A DNA stretch of 32,024 nt. Origin: Jiangella rhizosphaerae (GTDB taxonomy: Bacteria > Actinomycetota > Actinomycetes > Jiangellales > Jiangellaceae). The position numbers and the translations under genes were made by a program. The notes below the pieces were generated by a model. The model was not told the DNA's origin. It did not search any database and saw only the letters and a list, made by a program, of their open reading frames with translations. The stretch covers positions 1-32,024 of the forward strand of contig NZ_QUAL01000037.1 of NCBI RefSeq assembly GCF_003579925.1, read 5' to 3'. Shown piece by piece: positions 1 to 7,204 of the stretch (the first letter of the stretch is position 1; each line of letters opens with the position of its first letter).

Positions 1-1226
1 CGGCCCTGGCACAGGATCCCCTCGCGGCGGCAGAATTCCGTGATCTCGTGAACGATCAGGAAGTAGCCGGGAAAGTTCAGCTGTTCGATGACGTCGAGCT
101 CGTGCGCGATCTGGGCGTAGGCGCGTTGGGTCGACGGGCCGGGCGGGCCGTAGCGGGCGGCGGCGCCGGCGGCGACCTGGTGGCGCAGCCAGCTGGCGTC
201 GGTGTGCCCGTCCGGGACCTCGCGGTCGGGCAGCTCGGGGCGGATCAGGCTCAGGTCGAACGCGCACGCCTGCCCGAGTTCGACGGTGGTCTCCAGCACG
301 CCGGGGTAGCGGGCCAGCCGGGCCCGCATCTCCTCACCGGAGCGGAGGAACGCCCCGCCGGCGGCGGGGAGCCACCCGTCGAGCTCGGCCAGGCTGGTCG
401 TGGCCCGGGCCGCGGCCAGCACCTGCGCCAGCCGCCGGCCGGCCGGGGTGGCGTAGTGGACGTTGTTCGACGCCACCACCCCCACCCCGACCTCACCCGC
501 GAGCGTGTACAGGGTGTCGTTGCGGTCGTCGTCGAGGGGCTGGTCGTGGTCGATCAGCTCGACCACCACGTTCTCGGCGCCGAACAGCTCGACCAGGCGA
601 CGCAGCTCGGCCGCGGCCGCCGGCGGGCCGCCGGCGGCGAGTGCGGCCGGGACGAGGCCCTTGCGGCAGCCGGTCAGGATCACCCACCGGCCGTCGTGCG
701 CGGCCGCGAGCTCGTCGAGATCGTAGACGGGTCGGCCCTTGCTCCCGCGCAGCTGCGCCGCCGAGATCGCCGCGGACAGCCGCCGGTACCCGTCGGGGTC
801 GCGGGCCAGCACCAGCAGGTGCCGGCCCTCGGGATCCGGGATGCCGTTCTGCCGCCGGGTCAGCTCCAGGCTCAGCTCGGCGCCGAACACCGTCGCGATG
901 CCGGCCTCGCGGGCGGCCTCGGCGAACTTCACCACCCCGTACATGCCGTCGTGGTCGGTGATCGCCACCGTCTCCACACCCTGGAAGGCCGCCTCGGCGA
1001 CCAGCTCTTCGGGCTCCGACGCGCCGTCCAGGAACGAGTAGGCCGAGTGGCAGTGCAGCTCCGCCCACGGCACCGCCGGCGGCGTGCGCGGGGTCTCCGG
1101 CGCCGGCGGCTCGGGTCGCGGGCGGGGCGGCAGCTTCGCGCCGTCGCTGCGCCATCCGCTGCCCCACGTCAGCGCCCGCTCGAACTCGCTCCACGGGATG
1201 TCAGGCCGAGGGTCCCAGCCCACCAC
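1..1226 (-). CDS. dnaE2: Error-prone DNA polymerase DnaE2, N-terminal part (runs off the window)
   Basis: Translesion C-family DNA polymerase alpha subunit used for damage-induced mutagenesis, usually with ImuA'/ImuB. The minus-strand frame reads without a stop to base 1, giving about 408 residues of a protein that is normally over 1000. It begins with the family-typical start region VGWDPRPDIPWSEFERAL. A PHP domain follows, with the motif ELHCHSAYSFLDGASEP and then AITDHDGMYGVVKFAEAA. The visible part ends in EITEFCRREGILCQG, which leads into the polymerase core. I chose the GTG at 1226 because it sits just before the conserved GW; the GTG at 1223 is equally possible. A LexA box lies about 40 bases upstream, as expected for SOS control. 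The catalytic aspartates lie outside the window, so activity cannot be judged. Confidence 0.93.
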   Translation of the reverse strand, partial: MVGWDPRPDIPWSEFERALTWGSGWRSDGAKLPPRPRPEPPAPETPRTPPAVPWAELHCHSAYSFLDGASEPEELVAEAAFQGVETVAITDHDGMYGVVKFAEAAREAGIATVFGAELSLELTRRQNGIPDPEGRHLLVLARDPDGYRRLSAAISAAQLRGSKGRPVYDLDELAAAHDGRWVILTGCRKGLVPAALAAGGPPAAAAELRRLVELFGAENVVVELIDHDQPLDDDRNDTLYTLAGEVGVGVVASNNVHYATPAGRRLAQVLAAARATTSLAELDGWLPAAGGAFLRSGEEMRARLARYPGVLETTVELGQACAFDLSLIRPELPDREVPDGHTDASWLRHQVAAGAAARYGPPGPSTQRAYAQIAHELDVIEQLNFPGYFLIVHEITEFCRREGILCQG

Positions 1227-1267
1227 GGACCACCCCACCACGCATGACCAGACACCACAAGCGATCA

Positions 1268-1283
1268 TCGAACATGTGTTCTA
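1268..1283. promoter_or_regulatory. LexA-binding SOS box in a divergent promoter region
   Basis: The sequence TCGAACATGTGTTCTA contains CGAAC-N4-GTTC, the actinobacterial/Gram-positive LexA operator pattern (CGAAC-N4-GTTCG), with one outer base off. It lies 42 bases before the dnaE2 start and 12 bases before the ATG of the divergent small gene, so one LexA dimer could control both. The match is visible in the sequence; dual control is inferred. Confidence 0.85.
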
Positions 1284-1294
1284 TCGTATCGCTC

Positions 1295-1600
1295 ATGGTC
1301 GACCGTGAGCAGCCGCCGCACGTGCGGCAATGGCGTGACGTGCTGAACCGACACGTGCCGGACGACCCCGCGAGCTACCCCGACCGGCCCTGTCCGCGTC
1401 GCGTCCGGGTCCGCGTCGTCTGGGCCGACCAGGACGGCGTCGTCGGCGAGGCCTGGCTCACCGGCACCCTGACCCGCTGGGGCGGCACCCACCGCTACGT
1501 CCAACTCGACGACACCGCCGGCCGCCTCCCCGGACGAGGCGTCTGGGTCAAACCCGACGACGTCTACCAGTCCGAACCGGTCGATTCGACGGATGTCTAG
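1295..1600 (+). CDS. Small hypothetical protein, divergent from dnaE2 behind a shared SOS box
   Basis: A 101-residue soluble protein of unknown function. It is rich in Arg, Trp and Val, with a beta-rich centre (RVRVRVVWADQDGVVGEAW, then GRLPGRGVWVKPDDV) and no signal peptide, membrane segment or cysteine cluster. I start it at the ATG at 1295, which follows the SOS box by 12 bases. An earlier in-frame ATG at 1244 would place the box inside the coding region. An A/T-rich TATCGT at 1283-1288 could be a -10 element, making the transcript nearly leaderless. Codon use matches the neighbours and the frame is intact. Its position suggests LexA regulation and perhaps a damage-response role, but I recognise no domain. 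Confidence 0.7.
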   Translation: MVDREQPPHVRQWRDVLNRHVPDDPASYPDRPCPRRVRVRVVWADQDGVVGEAWLTGTLTRWGGTHRYVQLDDTAGRLPGRGVWVKPDDVYQSEPVDSTDV

Positions 1601-1889
1601 CTCGTCGCGACCTATCGCTGAGACCCACGAATTCGATTCCGACGCCGTCGCCCGGCCCTACATCGATCACACAGACTGTCTCGACGAACCGACGCTCAGA
1701 TCGGCGACGATGCGGTGAGCCTGTGTGCCCATCCGATGACCTGACGGCTGGTAGTGGCCTTGGGCGGCCCCGTGTGAACGTCCCGGTGATCGTTGGTGTC
1801 CCACCGCCAGGTGGCCCACACCGCGGCACCGTGGCAGATGGCTCCGAACAGGACGGGGGACGGCTCTTCGGTTCACGCTTGCTGTTGGG
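1601..1889. other. Gene-free stretch with a startless minus-strand open frame
   Basis: No gene can be supported here. A minus-strand frame stays open for about 58 codons (1871 to 1696) and reads sensibly (for example WATWRWDTNDHRDVHTGPP and SRQVIGWAHRL). It has no start codon with a ribosome site, is bounded by stops, and matches no family I know. It could be a decayed gene, in keeping with the broken regulator next to it. Confidence 0.3.
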
Positions 1890-2083
1890 TGCGAACGGTG
1901 TCACGGTCCGGGCTGGTCGCCATGGTCGCCGACGGTGCGGTGCGGGGCCAGGCCCGCCGGCTGCTGGCGACCTTCGCCGACCAGGCGCCGGTGGTACCGG
2001 TCCAGCCCATCGACCCGCTCACCGAGCGCGAGGAGGAGGTGCTCGCGCTGGTGGCACGGGGCCGGACCAACGCCGAGATCGCG
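1890..2083 (+). pseudogene. Truncated LuxR/NarL-type response regulator fragment
   Basis: The frame reads RGQARRLLATFADQAP, then DPLTEREEEVLALVARG and RTNAEIA, the linker and first part of a C-terminal LuxR-type helix-turn-helix as in NarL-family response regulators. Homology stops abruptly at about 2083, in the middle of the DNA-binding domain before the recognition helix. The receiver domain that should precede it is absent. The downstream sequence belongs to a different, repeat-containing segment, so this looks like one side of an insertion or deletion junction. It cannot bind DNA as it stands. Confidence 0.75.
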
Positions 2084-2245
2084 ATGTGGTCATACGACAC
2101 CAGACGCGTGAGAGCCGATGAGTGGGTACAGGTCGCAGCCTGTGCTCGCGGGGTTCGGCAGCCCAGCGATGAGTGTGAGCCGCCGCGTTCGATGCCGACG
2201 TCGGCGCCATGGTGGTGACGACGAACGCCGCGGCACGGCCGTAAT
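2084..2245. other. Scar sequence between the LuxR fragment and the 149-bp repeat
   Basis: No supported gene. Short open frames exist on both strands, but none has a recognisable domain or convincing start. The segment joins the broken LuxR regulator to the repeat copy and may be part of a decayed mobile element. Confidence 0.3.
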
Positions 2246-2394
2246 GGCCGGTCGGCTCGTCGGCGACGTCACCGTGACGACCTGCCCCGGACCTTTCGGC
2301 GTGTTCATCCAGGATCGACCACAGCATCAGGTGGTCGATCCTGGATGATCATCGAGACAGCACGGACGAGCCACCGCGGATGTCCCGATCGGCG
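2246..2394. repeat. 149-bp dispersed repeat, copy A, with an 18-bp perfect inverted repeat
   Basis: This segment matches 31671-31819 over 149 bases with only three substitutions and no gaps that I can see, in the same orientation. Inside it, TCATCCAGGATCGACCAC (2305-2322) and its exact reverse complement (2331-2348) flank the 8-base loop AGCATCAG. A second smaller palindrome, CGTCAC-C-GTGACG, lies at 2267-2279. The two ends are weakly inverted (GGCCGGTCGG against CGCCGATCGG when reverse-complemented, 8 of 10), which would fit a MITE-like element. I see no target duplication. It contains no credible gene. Confidence 0.85.
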
Positions 2395-2433
2395 CTCTCG
2401 TCCGCACGCCCGATGTCGCCCACGCCGTCATTC

Positions 2434-2580
2434 TCGATGGCGGCTGACAGATGAGTGCGCCCGGTCGTGGTCGTACTCCTCCTTCCAGTCGCCAATGGTG
2501 ACCTTGGTGTGGGTCCGAGACCAGAACAGGTGGATGTTGAGGCATTCGTCGCGCAGGCGACCGTTGAAGGAGTTGGCCGG
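2434..2580 (-). pseudogene. IS3-family transposase (OrfB) C-terminal fragment
   Basis: The minus-strand frame reads SFNGRLRDECLN, then IGDWKEEYDHDRAHSSV. This is the characteristic end of the DDE integrase domain of IS3-family OrfB (the family pattern is ESFNGRLRDECLN, then YN-RPHSSLG). Only about 45 residues remain. The glutamate before SFNG that serves as the third catalytic acid is not preserved (the frame reads GPANSFNG). The usual GYLTP-like tail is missing, and no terminal inverted repeats can be assigned. It is a dead remnant and marks this stretch as an old insertion hot spot. Confidence 0.82.
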
Positions 2581-2677
2581 GCCGCTGCTGGCCTGTGCCG
2601 CGGCGATCCCGCGGACCTCGAGTCGGCCACTCTGCGCTGACGTGGACGTCGCATCGGGCGTGGGCACACGGTGCGTG

Positions 2678-3040
2678 CTACTTCTGGCGGGCGGCCACGG
2701 CGCGCAGGTGGTGTGGTCTGGGCCTGACGATGTGGTCGTTGTACTCGGGGTGCTTCGGGAGCCACGCGGCGACGTAGGGGCAGACCGGGACGATGGCGTA
2801 GTGGTGGGCGATGACGTCCTCGACCACGGTGCGGACCAGCAGGGAGGCGAGGCCCTGGCCGCTGTAGTCCTCAGAGACGCCGGTGTGATAGAGCACGCGC
2901 TGGATGCCGCCGGGGGTGTCGACGTCGACGTAGTCCTCCTCGCCGATGATCTGATCGGCAGGGCTGGTGGCGTCATGATCGATGAGGACGTACCGTGACT
3001 CCTCGGCCCGGTTCTGCACCTCGAAGCGCTGATCGGTCAT
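2678..3040 (-). CDS. Small GNAT-family N-acetyltransferase (YjdJ / Acetyltransf_CG type)
   Basis: 120 residues, the normal size of the short GNAT_2-like family. The recognisable order is a beta hairpin (YVLID..., then VDVDTPGGIQRVLYHTGV) and the acetyl-CoA loop GQGLASLLVRTVVEDV (the family has G-x-G-x-G/A). The conserved VPVCPYVAAWLPKHPEYND block follows, which in relatives closes the cofactor site. The substrate is unknown; these proteins act in the cytoplasm. The ATG at 3040 overlaps the stop of the upstream pirin gene as ATGA, indicating translational coupling and a shared mRNA with the redox cluster. The tail after HPEYND is about 20 residues longer than in many relatives. Confidence 0.85.
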   Translation of the reverse strand: MTDQRFEVQNRAEESRYVLIDHDATSPADQIIGEEDYVDVDTPGGIQRVLYHTGVSEDYSGQGLASLLVRTVVEDVIAHHYAIVPVCPYVAAWLPKHPEYNDHIVRPRPHHLRAVAARQK

Positions 3041-4053
3041 GGTCGTCCTCCGTGGGGCTGCTCGCGCGGTCGAAGCCGGATGGTCGGCAGGTCCGGGGCG
3101 GGCAGTGCCGGTGGTTGGCCGGGCGGGAACTCCCCGAACAATGACGGTTTGCCGGCGTCGGCCGGGTCGGCCGGTTCGAATCCGAGCTCAGCTTGGTAGC
3201 GTCGCCGGAACTCGACGATCTCTTCGTGGCTGCGGCCGACAAAGTTCCACCACATGACGATCTGCTCGTCGAGTGGCAGGCCGCCGAGCAGGATGATCCG
3301 CGCGCCGTCGGGACCGGCGGCCAGGGTGAGGGTGTCGGCTCCCGGTGGTACGTACGCCAATGATCGGTGATCGGCCGCGGTGCTGTTGACGGTGATCGTC
3401 GCGGTCTCGGCGAGGGCTGCGTGTTCGAAGTCCGTCCGGACCTCGAGGGTCACCGTGGCGTCGGGCTCCAGCAGCAATTCGGCACCGAGAAGGTCGGGCG
3501 TGCGGGTCTGCACGGGGGAGGCCGAACCGAGGAGCTCACCGAGGAACACGCGCGCCGTCACGCCGGGGACGGTGACGGGCTCGGGCACGTAGTGGTCGAA
3601 GTGATGGGGACTGAAGCGTGTCGCGTCCGGGAGGGCGTACCAGAGTTGGACACCGTTGAGGGTGCCGGTGCCGGGAGTGCTGATCTCGGAGTGCGTGATG
3701 CCCTGCCCGGCGATCATGAGGTTCAGCTCACCCGGGCGTACGGCCGCCGCGTTGCCGGCGGAATCGAGGTGGTCGATCGTGCCGGTGAACAGGCAGGAAA
3801 CGGTGGCCAGCCCGGTGTGGGGATGTCTCGGGACCTCCATGCCGCCGGTGGCCGCTATGTCGTCGGGGCCGTAGTGGTCCAGGAAGCACCACGCCCCGAC
3901 CATGGACCGGTGGCGTTGCGGCAGAGTTCGGTACACGGTCATGGCTCGGGGCCCGCCCAGGGGCACAAGGCGCGGCTGGAGGACCTCGACCGCGGCGCAG
4001 GGCCGTCCGTGGGCCAGGACGGTCAGGTCGGGACGTAGCTCGAGGTCGCTCAC
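3037..4053 (-). CDS. Pirin family protein (bicupin, putative quercetinase-like)
   Basis: 338-residue cupin protein. The N-terminal pirin domain has the metal-binding pattern HPHTGLATVSCLFTG and, later, GQGITHSE, giving predicted Fe ligands His77, His79, His121 and Glu123. The conserved WCFLDHYGP lies near residue 55. The C-terminal pirin domain contains ILLGGLPLDEQIVMWWNFV and SHEEI. Bacterial pirins have been linked to quercetin dioxygenase activity or to redox-sensing interactions, so the specific role is open. The frame extends upstream to 4146, but I choose the GTG at 4053. It overlaps the previous gene's stop as GTGA, and the conserved sequence starts soon after. It is coupled downstream to the GNAT gene. 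Confidence 0.9.
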   Translation of the reverse strand: MSDLELRPDLTVLAHGRPCAAVEVLQPRLVPLGGPRAMTVYRTLPQRHRSMVGAWCFLDHYGPDDIAATGGMEVPRHPHTGLATVSCLFTGTIDHLDSAGNAAAVRPGELNLMIAGQGITHSEISTPGTGTLNGVQLWYALPDATRFSPHHFDHYVPEPVTVPGVTARVFLGELLGSASPVQTRTPDLLGAELLLEPDATVTLEVRTDFEHAALAETATITVNSTAADHRSLAYVPPGADTLTLAAGPDGARIILLGGLPLDEQIVMWWNFVGRSHEEIVEFRRRYQAELGFEPADPADAGKPSLFGEFPPGQPPALPAPDLPTIRLRPREQPHGGRP

Positions 4054-4523
4054 CGGGTCACCTTCCCGTCGGCGCCTCGTGGGCGCACCGGATGCTGGCT
4101 GAGGATGGAGATCCGGTTGAACGCGTTGACCGTCGCCGCGACCCATTCGGCCGCGACGAATCCCTCGTCACCCAGGATGCCGTGTGCGGCCACCAGATCG
4201 GCCTGCGCTTCGTCGGTGACCGGCAGCCGGGTGGCGGCTTCTGCGACAGCGAGCACGGCGATTTCGCGATCGGTGTAGAGGCCGGCGTCGCGCCATGTCG
4301 GCAGCAGGTCCAGCTTCTGCTGGACGATGCCGGCCTGGCGGGCCTGCCGGGAGTGCAGGTCCAGGCAGAACGCGCAGCCGTTGAGCTGGGAGGAGCGCAC
4401 CTTGATGAGCTCGATCTCTTGCGCCTTCAGTCCGCGCTCCAATGCGGCCACGCGGATTGCCGTTGCGTAGGTCTGCGCGGCCTGCCATGCCTCGGGCATG
4501 ACCTTGTCCATGAACGGACGCAT
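4050..4523 (-). CDS. AhpD-like / carboxymuconolactone decarboxylase family protein (first of two)
   Basis: 157-residue alkylhydroperoxidase-type protein. The active-site motif is NGCAFCLDLHSRQAR, with the CxxC pair Cys50/Cys53 and His57; Glu38 lies in the preceding helix (IELIKVRSSQLNGC). In AhpD this centre reduces peroxides or acts as a thiol-disulfide relay. Small CMD-family members are often called peroxidase-related without a proven substrate. The start is the ATG at 4523, preceded by GAGGAGA; the longer frame upstream lacks family similarity. It ends in a GTGA overlap with pirin. The partner gene upstream (4613-5071) is a paralogue with the same motif. Confidence 0.9.
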   Translation of the reverse strand: MRPFMDKVMPEAWQAAQTYATAIRVAALERGLKAQEIELIKVRSSQLNGCAFCLDLHSRQARQAGIVQQKLDLLPTWRDAGLYTDREIAVLAVAEAATRLPVTDEAQADLVAAHGILGDEGFVAAEWVAATVNAFNRISILSQHPVRPRGADGKVTR

Positions 4524-4612
4524 CTGTCTCCTCGCCAGTAGCAGCCACCGTACATGGGCCTCGGGATACCTTCGCCGATCCCGCTCCTTCGTCGGCAGCG
4601 GCAGGGTCCCGA

Positions 4613-5071
4613 TCAGTCGCCGACGTAGTAGCGGCTCGTGATCGCGACCCGGTTCATGGCGTTCATCACCGTGGTCAACCACGCGACAGCCGAGACCTGA
4701 TCCGGGGTCAGTACGTCGGCGGCAGCCGCGTAGTCCTCGTCGCTGACGTGCTCGGCCGCCACCAGGGTGATGGCCTCGGTCAGGCGGAGCGCGGCGCGCT
4801 CGCCCGCGGAGAAGTAGGCGGATTCCGCCCATGCGGGCAGCACAGCGATGCGATCGGGGTTCTCGCCCTTCTTGAGCGCGTCGCGGGTATGCATACGAAG
4901 ACAGAACGCACATCCGTTGATCTGTGAGGTGCGGATCCGGACCAGCTCAACCAGGAGCGGGTCGAGTCCGGCCGCTGCCGCGTTCGTGCCGGCCTCGGTG
5001 GACAAGGCGATGAGGGCCTTGTAAGCGGTTGGATGCTGGTCACCCAGGTTGGTACGGGGAGGATTCGCCAT
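4613..5071 (-). CDS. AhpD-like / carboxymuconolactone decarboxylase family protein (second of two)
   Basis: 152 residues. The motif INGCAFCLRMHTRDAL gives Cys54, Cys57 and His61, with Glu42 upstream in VELVRIRTSQ; this is the thiol peroxidase/relay centre of the family. The C-terminal helix (SAVAWLTTVMNAMNRVAITS) matches the paralogue's VNAFNRISI and probably builds the oligomer interface. I start at the ATG at 5071, which has GGAG six bases before it; an upstream in-frame ATG at 5155 adds an uncharacteristic tail. Gaps of 105 bases to ndh and 89 to the next gene allow one transcript. The two paralogues could form a hetero-oligomer, which is an inference. Confidence 0.9.
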   Translation of the reverse strand: MANPPRTNLGDQHPTAYKALIALSTEAGTNAAAAGLDPLLVELVRIRTSQINGCAFCLRMHTRDALKKGENPDRIAVLPAWAESAYFSAGERAALRLTEAITLVAAEHVSDEDYAAAADVLTPDQVSAVAWLTTVMNAMNRVAITSRYYVGD

Positions 5072-5176
5072 GTTTTCTCCAATGCGGTCATCGTGCGGAG
5101 GCGTCGTCGCGGGTTCGTTGATGGTGTTCGGCCTTGTGGATTCCGCGGGCATCACCTGAGGGGCAGCTGCGATCGG

Positions 5177-6619
5177 TCAGTCACCCCGGCCATCCGGCGG
5201 TGACGTGGCGCTCACCTCGTCCGTTCCGGATGGCCCCGCCTCCGGCTGTGCTGACGCGGGTACCGTCGCGGCCGCTGGGCTGCCGGTCTCGCGCTGCTGG
5301 CGGGCGCCGAGGGTGGCGGCGATGAAGGCGGCCCGCGGGTGCTGCACGGAGAGAAGCGACACGATGTCGCGGCCGTAGAACAGCGCCGCCGCCCAGACCA
5401 GCGCCACCCGGACCTTGCGCTCCCAGGTGGGGATGGCCAGCACGTGGTAGCCGCGGTGGATGAGCCAGGCGAGCAGGCCCTTGATGACGATGCGGCGGTA
5501 CTGGAAGATCCCCTTGCCCAGGCCGAGGGTGGCGACGGTGCCGAGGCTGTGGTGCTTGTACGGCTTCACCTTCTTGCCGCGCAGGTCGGCGACGACGTTC
5601 TTGGCCAGGCGCTTGCCCTGCCGAACCGCGTGCTGAGCGTTGGGGACGGTGAACGAGCCGCCGGGGATGTCCGAGGCGAGGTCGGGGACGGCGGCGTTGT
5701 CGCCGGCCGCCCAGGCGTCGGGGATGGCGGCGTAGGGGGTGCCGAGGCGCAGGTCGGCGCGGACCCGGAACAGGCCGGCCCGGTCGACGGGCAGGTCGGT
5801 GTGCCGGGCGACGACGGGGTTGCTCTGGTTGCCGGCGGACCAGACGAGGAGGTGGTTGTCGTACTCGGTGCCGTCGGAGAGCACGATGTGGTTGTCGACG
5901 GCGGAGACCAGGCTGGTGCCGAGGTGGATGCGGGCGCCGCGCTTCTCCAGGTGCCGGATGGCCCAGCGTGCGGGCTCGTCGGTGAGTTCGGGCAGGATCC
6001 GGTCGCGGATCTCGACCAAGTGGAAGGCGAGGTCGTCGAAGCTGAGTTCGGGGTAGTGCTTGAGCAGGGCGGTGGCCAGGGAGAGCAGCTCGGCGAAGCC
6101 CTCGACGCCGGTGTAGCCGCCGCCGACGAACGTCACCGTCAGCAGCGCGCGCCGCTCCGGGCCGGGCGGCAGCGTGGCGGCTCGCTCGAACGCCGTCAGC
6201 AGCGAGTCCCGGATGGCGACGGCCTCCTCCACGTGCTTGAGGCCGATGGCCTCGTCGGCGACGCCCGGGATCGGGAAGGTCCGGGTCACCGCTCCGGCGG
6301 TGATGACGATGGTGTCGTAGGGCACCTCATCCTCGGGGCCGTCGGCGGAGCGGATGGTGGCGGTGCGGTGCGCGTGGTCGATGTGGACGACGCTGCCCAC
6401 GATCAGGTGGGTGTGCGGCAGGTGCCGCCGCAGCGAGACCGCGACGTGCCGGGCCTCGATGGAGCCGGCCGTCACCTCGGGCAGGAACGGCTGGTAGGTC
6501 ATGTACGGGCGCGGGTCGACGAGCGTCACCGACGCCTCGTCGGTCCGCAGCCTCTTCTCCAGCTTCCACGCGGTGTAGAAGCCGGCATACCCGCCGCTCA
6601 CGATCAGGATCCTGCGCAT
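5177..6619 (-). CDS. ndh: Type II NADH:quinone oxidoreductase (NDH-2)
   Basis: 480-residue FAD enzyme that passes electrons from NADH to membrane quinone without pumping protons. The N-terminal FAD fold reads RRILIVSGGYAGFYTAWKLE. The NAD-binding fold is VTFVGGGYTGVEGFAEL, about residues 170-186. The second FAD site is AAGDNAAVPD, and AQHAVRQGKRLAKN matches the family's quinone-side region. A hydrophobic C-terminal stretch (FQYRRIVIKGLLAWLIHRGYH, then VALVWAAALFYGRDIVSL) probably anchors it to the membrane, followed by a Pro/Ala/Ser-rich tail. Oddity: the first glycine of the FAD GxGxxG motif is Ser8 (VSGGYAG, where the family has VGGGYAG). The ATG at 6619 has a GGAGG site. It heads the minus-strand redox cluster. 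Confidence 0.93.
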   Translation of the reverse strand: MRRILIVSGGYAGFYTAWKLEKRLRTDEASVTLVDPRPYMTYQPFLPEVTAGSIEARHVAVSLRRHLPHTHLIVGSVVHIDHAHRTATIRSADGPEDEVPYDTIVITAGAVTRTFPIPGVADEAIGLKHVEEAVAIRDSLLTAFERAATLPPGPERRALLTVTFVGGGYTGVEGFAELLSLATALLKHYPELSFDDLAFHLVEIRDRILPELTDEPARWAIRHLEKRGARIHLGTSLVSAVDNHIVLSDGTEYDNHLLVWSAGNQSNPVVARHTDLPVDRAGLFRVRADLRLGTPYAAIPDAWAAGDNAAVPDLASDIPGGSFTVPNAQHAVRQGKRLAKNVVADLRGKKVKPYKHHSLGTVATLGLGKGIFQYRRIVIKGLLAWLIHRGYHVLAIPTWERKVRVALVWAAALFYGRDIVSLLSVQHPRAAFIAATLGARQQRETGSPAAATVPASAQPEAGPSGTDEVSATSPPDGRGD

Positions 6620-6668
6620 CGCTTGCCTCCTCGATTCCCACCCGACGACGGCTTGGCGCCCCCGGAAC

Positions 6669-6754
6669 GTGACGGATTCCGACCGGACGTGACCCACGTG
6701 ACAGCACACGCGGGGTCTGGAGCACGCCTTCCGTCACCACGTTCGTGACGTGAC
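6669..6754. promoter_or_regulatory. Cluster of six GTGAC/GTCAC motifs upstream of ndh
   Basis: GTGAC occurs at 6669, 6689, 6698, 6745 and 6750 and its complement GTCAC at 6733, six times in 86 bases, including the inverted pair GTCAC-N7-GTGAC (6733-6749). The stretch lies 50-135 bases before the ndh start, where a promoter would be. It could be a multi-site operator for a redox or nutrient regulator, but it is not the canonical Rex sequence. This is pattern evidence only. Confidence 0.4.
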
Positions 6755-6890
6755 GCCCGGCCGGTAGGCCTCGTCGGCCAGGGTGGAAACCCGGCTCGCC
6801 CAGGATCGGCCAGGCAGCGGCCATCCGCGGATGAGGCCGATGGGTTGCCCCGGAACGGAAGTCGTCGAAGCAGGCGCGTGAGCACGCGCG

Positions 6891-7084
6891 CTACACCCTG
6901 GCGATCATCGTGATCTCGATCAGCTGCTCGGGAGAGGCGAGGCCGGTCGTACCCAGCATCGTGCTCGCCACCTGGGGATCGCCACGAGCTGCCCGGAGAC
7001 GTCGATGGTGTCGGCGTGCTGGAGAGCCTGGACATCACCGTAGGCCACCTCCCACGGCACTCCGGAACTCTCCGTCTTCGACAT
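6891..7084 (-). pseudogene. RidA-family (YjgF) gene with an internal deletion and frameshift
   Basis: The 5' part, from the ATG at 7084, encodes VPWEVAYGDVQALQHADTI and DVSGQL, the N-terminal strand and signature of RidA enamine/imine deaminases. After about 40 residues the frame jumps. A second frame then encodes QVASTMLGTTGLASP and EQLIEITMIARV followed by a stop, which is the normal C-terminus of the family. About half of the usual 130 residues is missing, including the middle strands and the arginine-bearing segment of the active site. No function is expected. The start has a plausible site (AAGGGAGTG) and lies back to back with the GlxA-type regulator at 7205, so this may have been that regulator's target. 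Confidence 0.82.
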
Positions 7085-7204
7085 GATCACTCCCTTGCGC
7101 CCGTTGCTGCTCAGGTCGCGATCAGCTGACCCTACGCGGGCCGGCAGGACGCCCGATAGCGGCGACCGGGCCGTTCCGCGCAAGGATCGTGCCACAATGG
7201 GCGG

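Noticed and set aside
48-1247. Long plus-strand open frame opposite dnaE2 (399 codons)
   Set aside because: It is a GC-bias shadow. The minus-strand frame encodes the recognisable DnaE2 with its PHP motifs.
2090-2308. 72-codon minus-strand frame reading through the 149-bp repeat
   Set aside because: Only its first 21 or so residues recur with copy B, because they lie inside the repeat. It has no ribosome site or recognised domain.
4524-4913. Upstream extension of the first AhpD-like gene to 4913
   Set aside because: The extra 130 residues have shadow-type composition and overlap the second AhpD-like gene; the ATG at 4523 has a good ribosome site.
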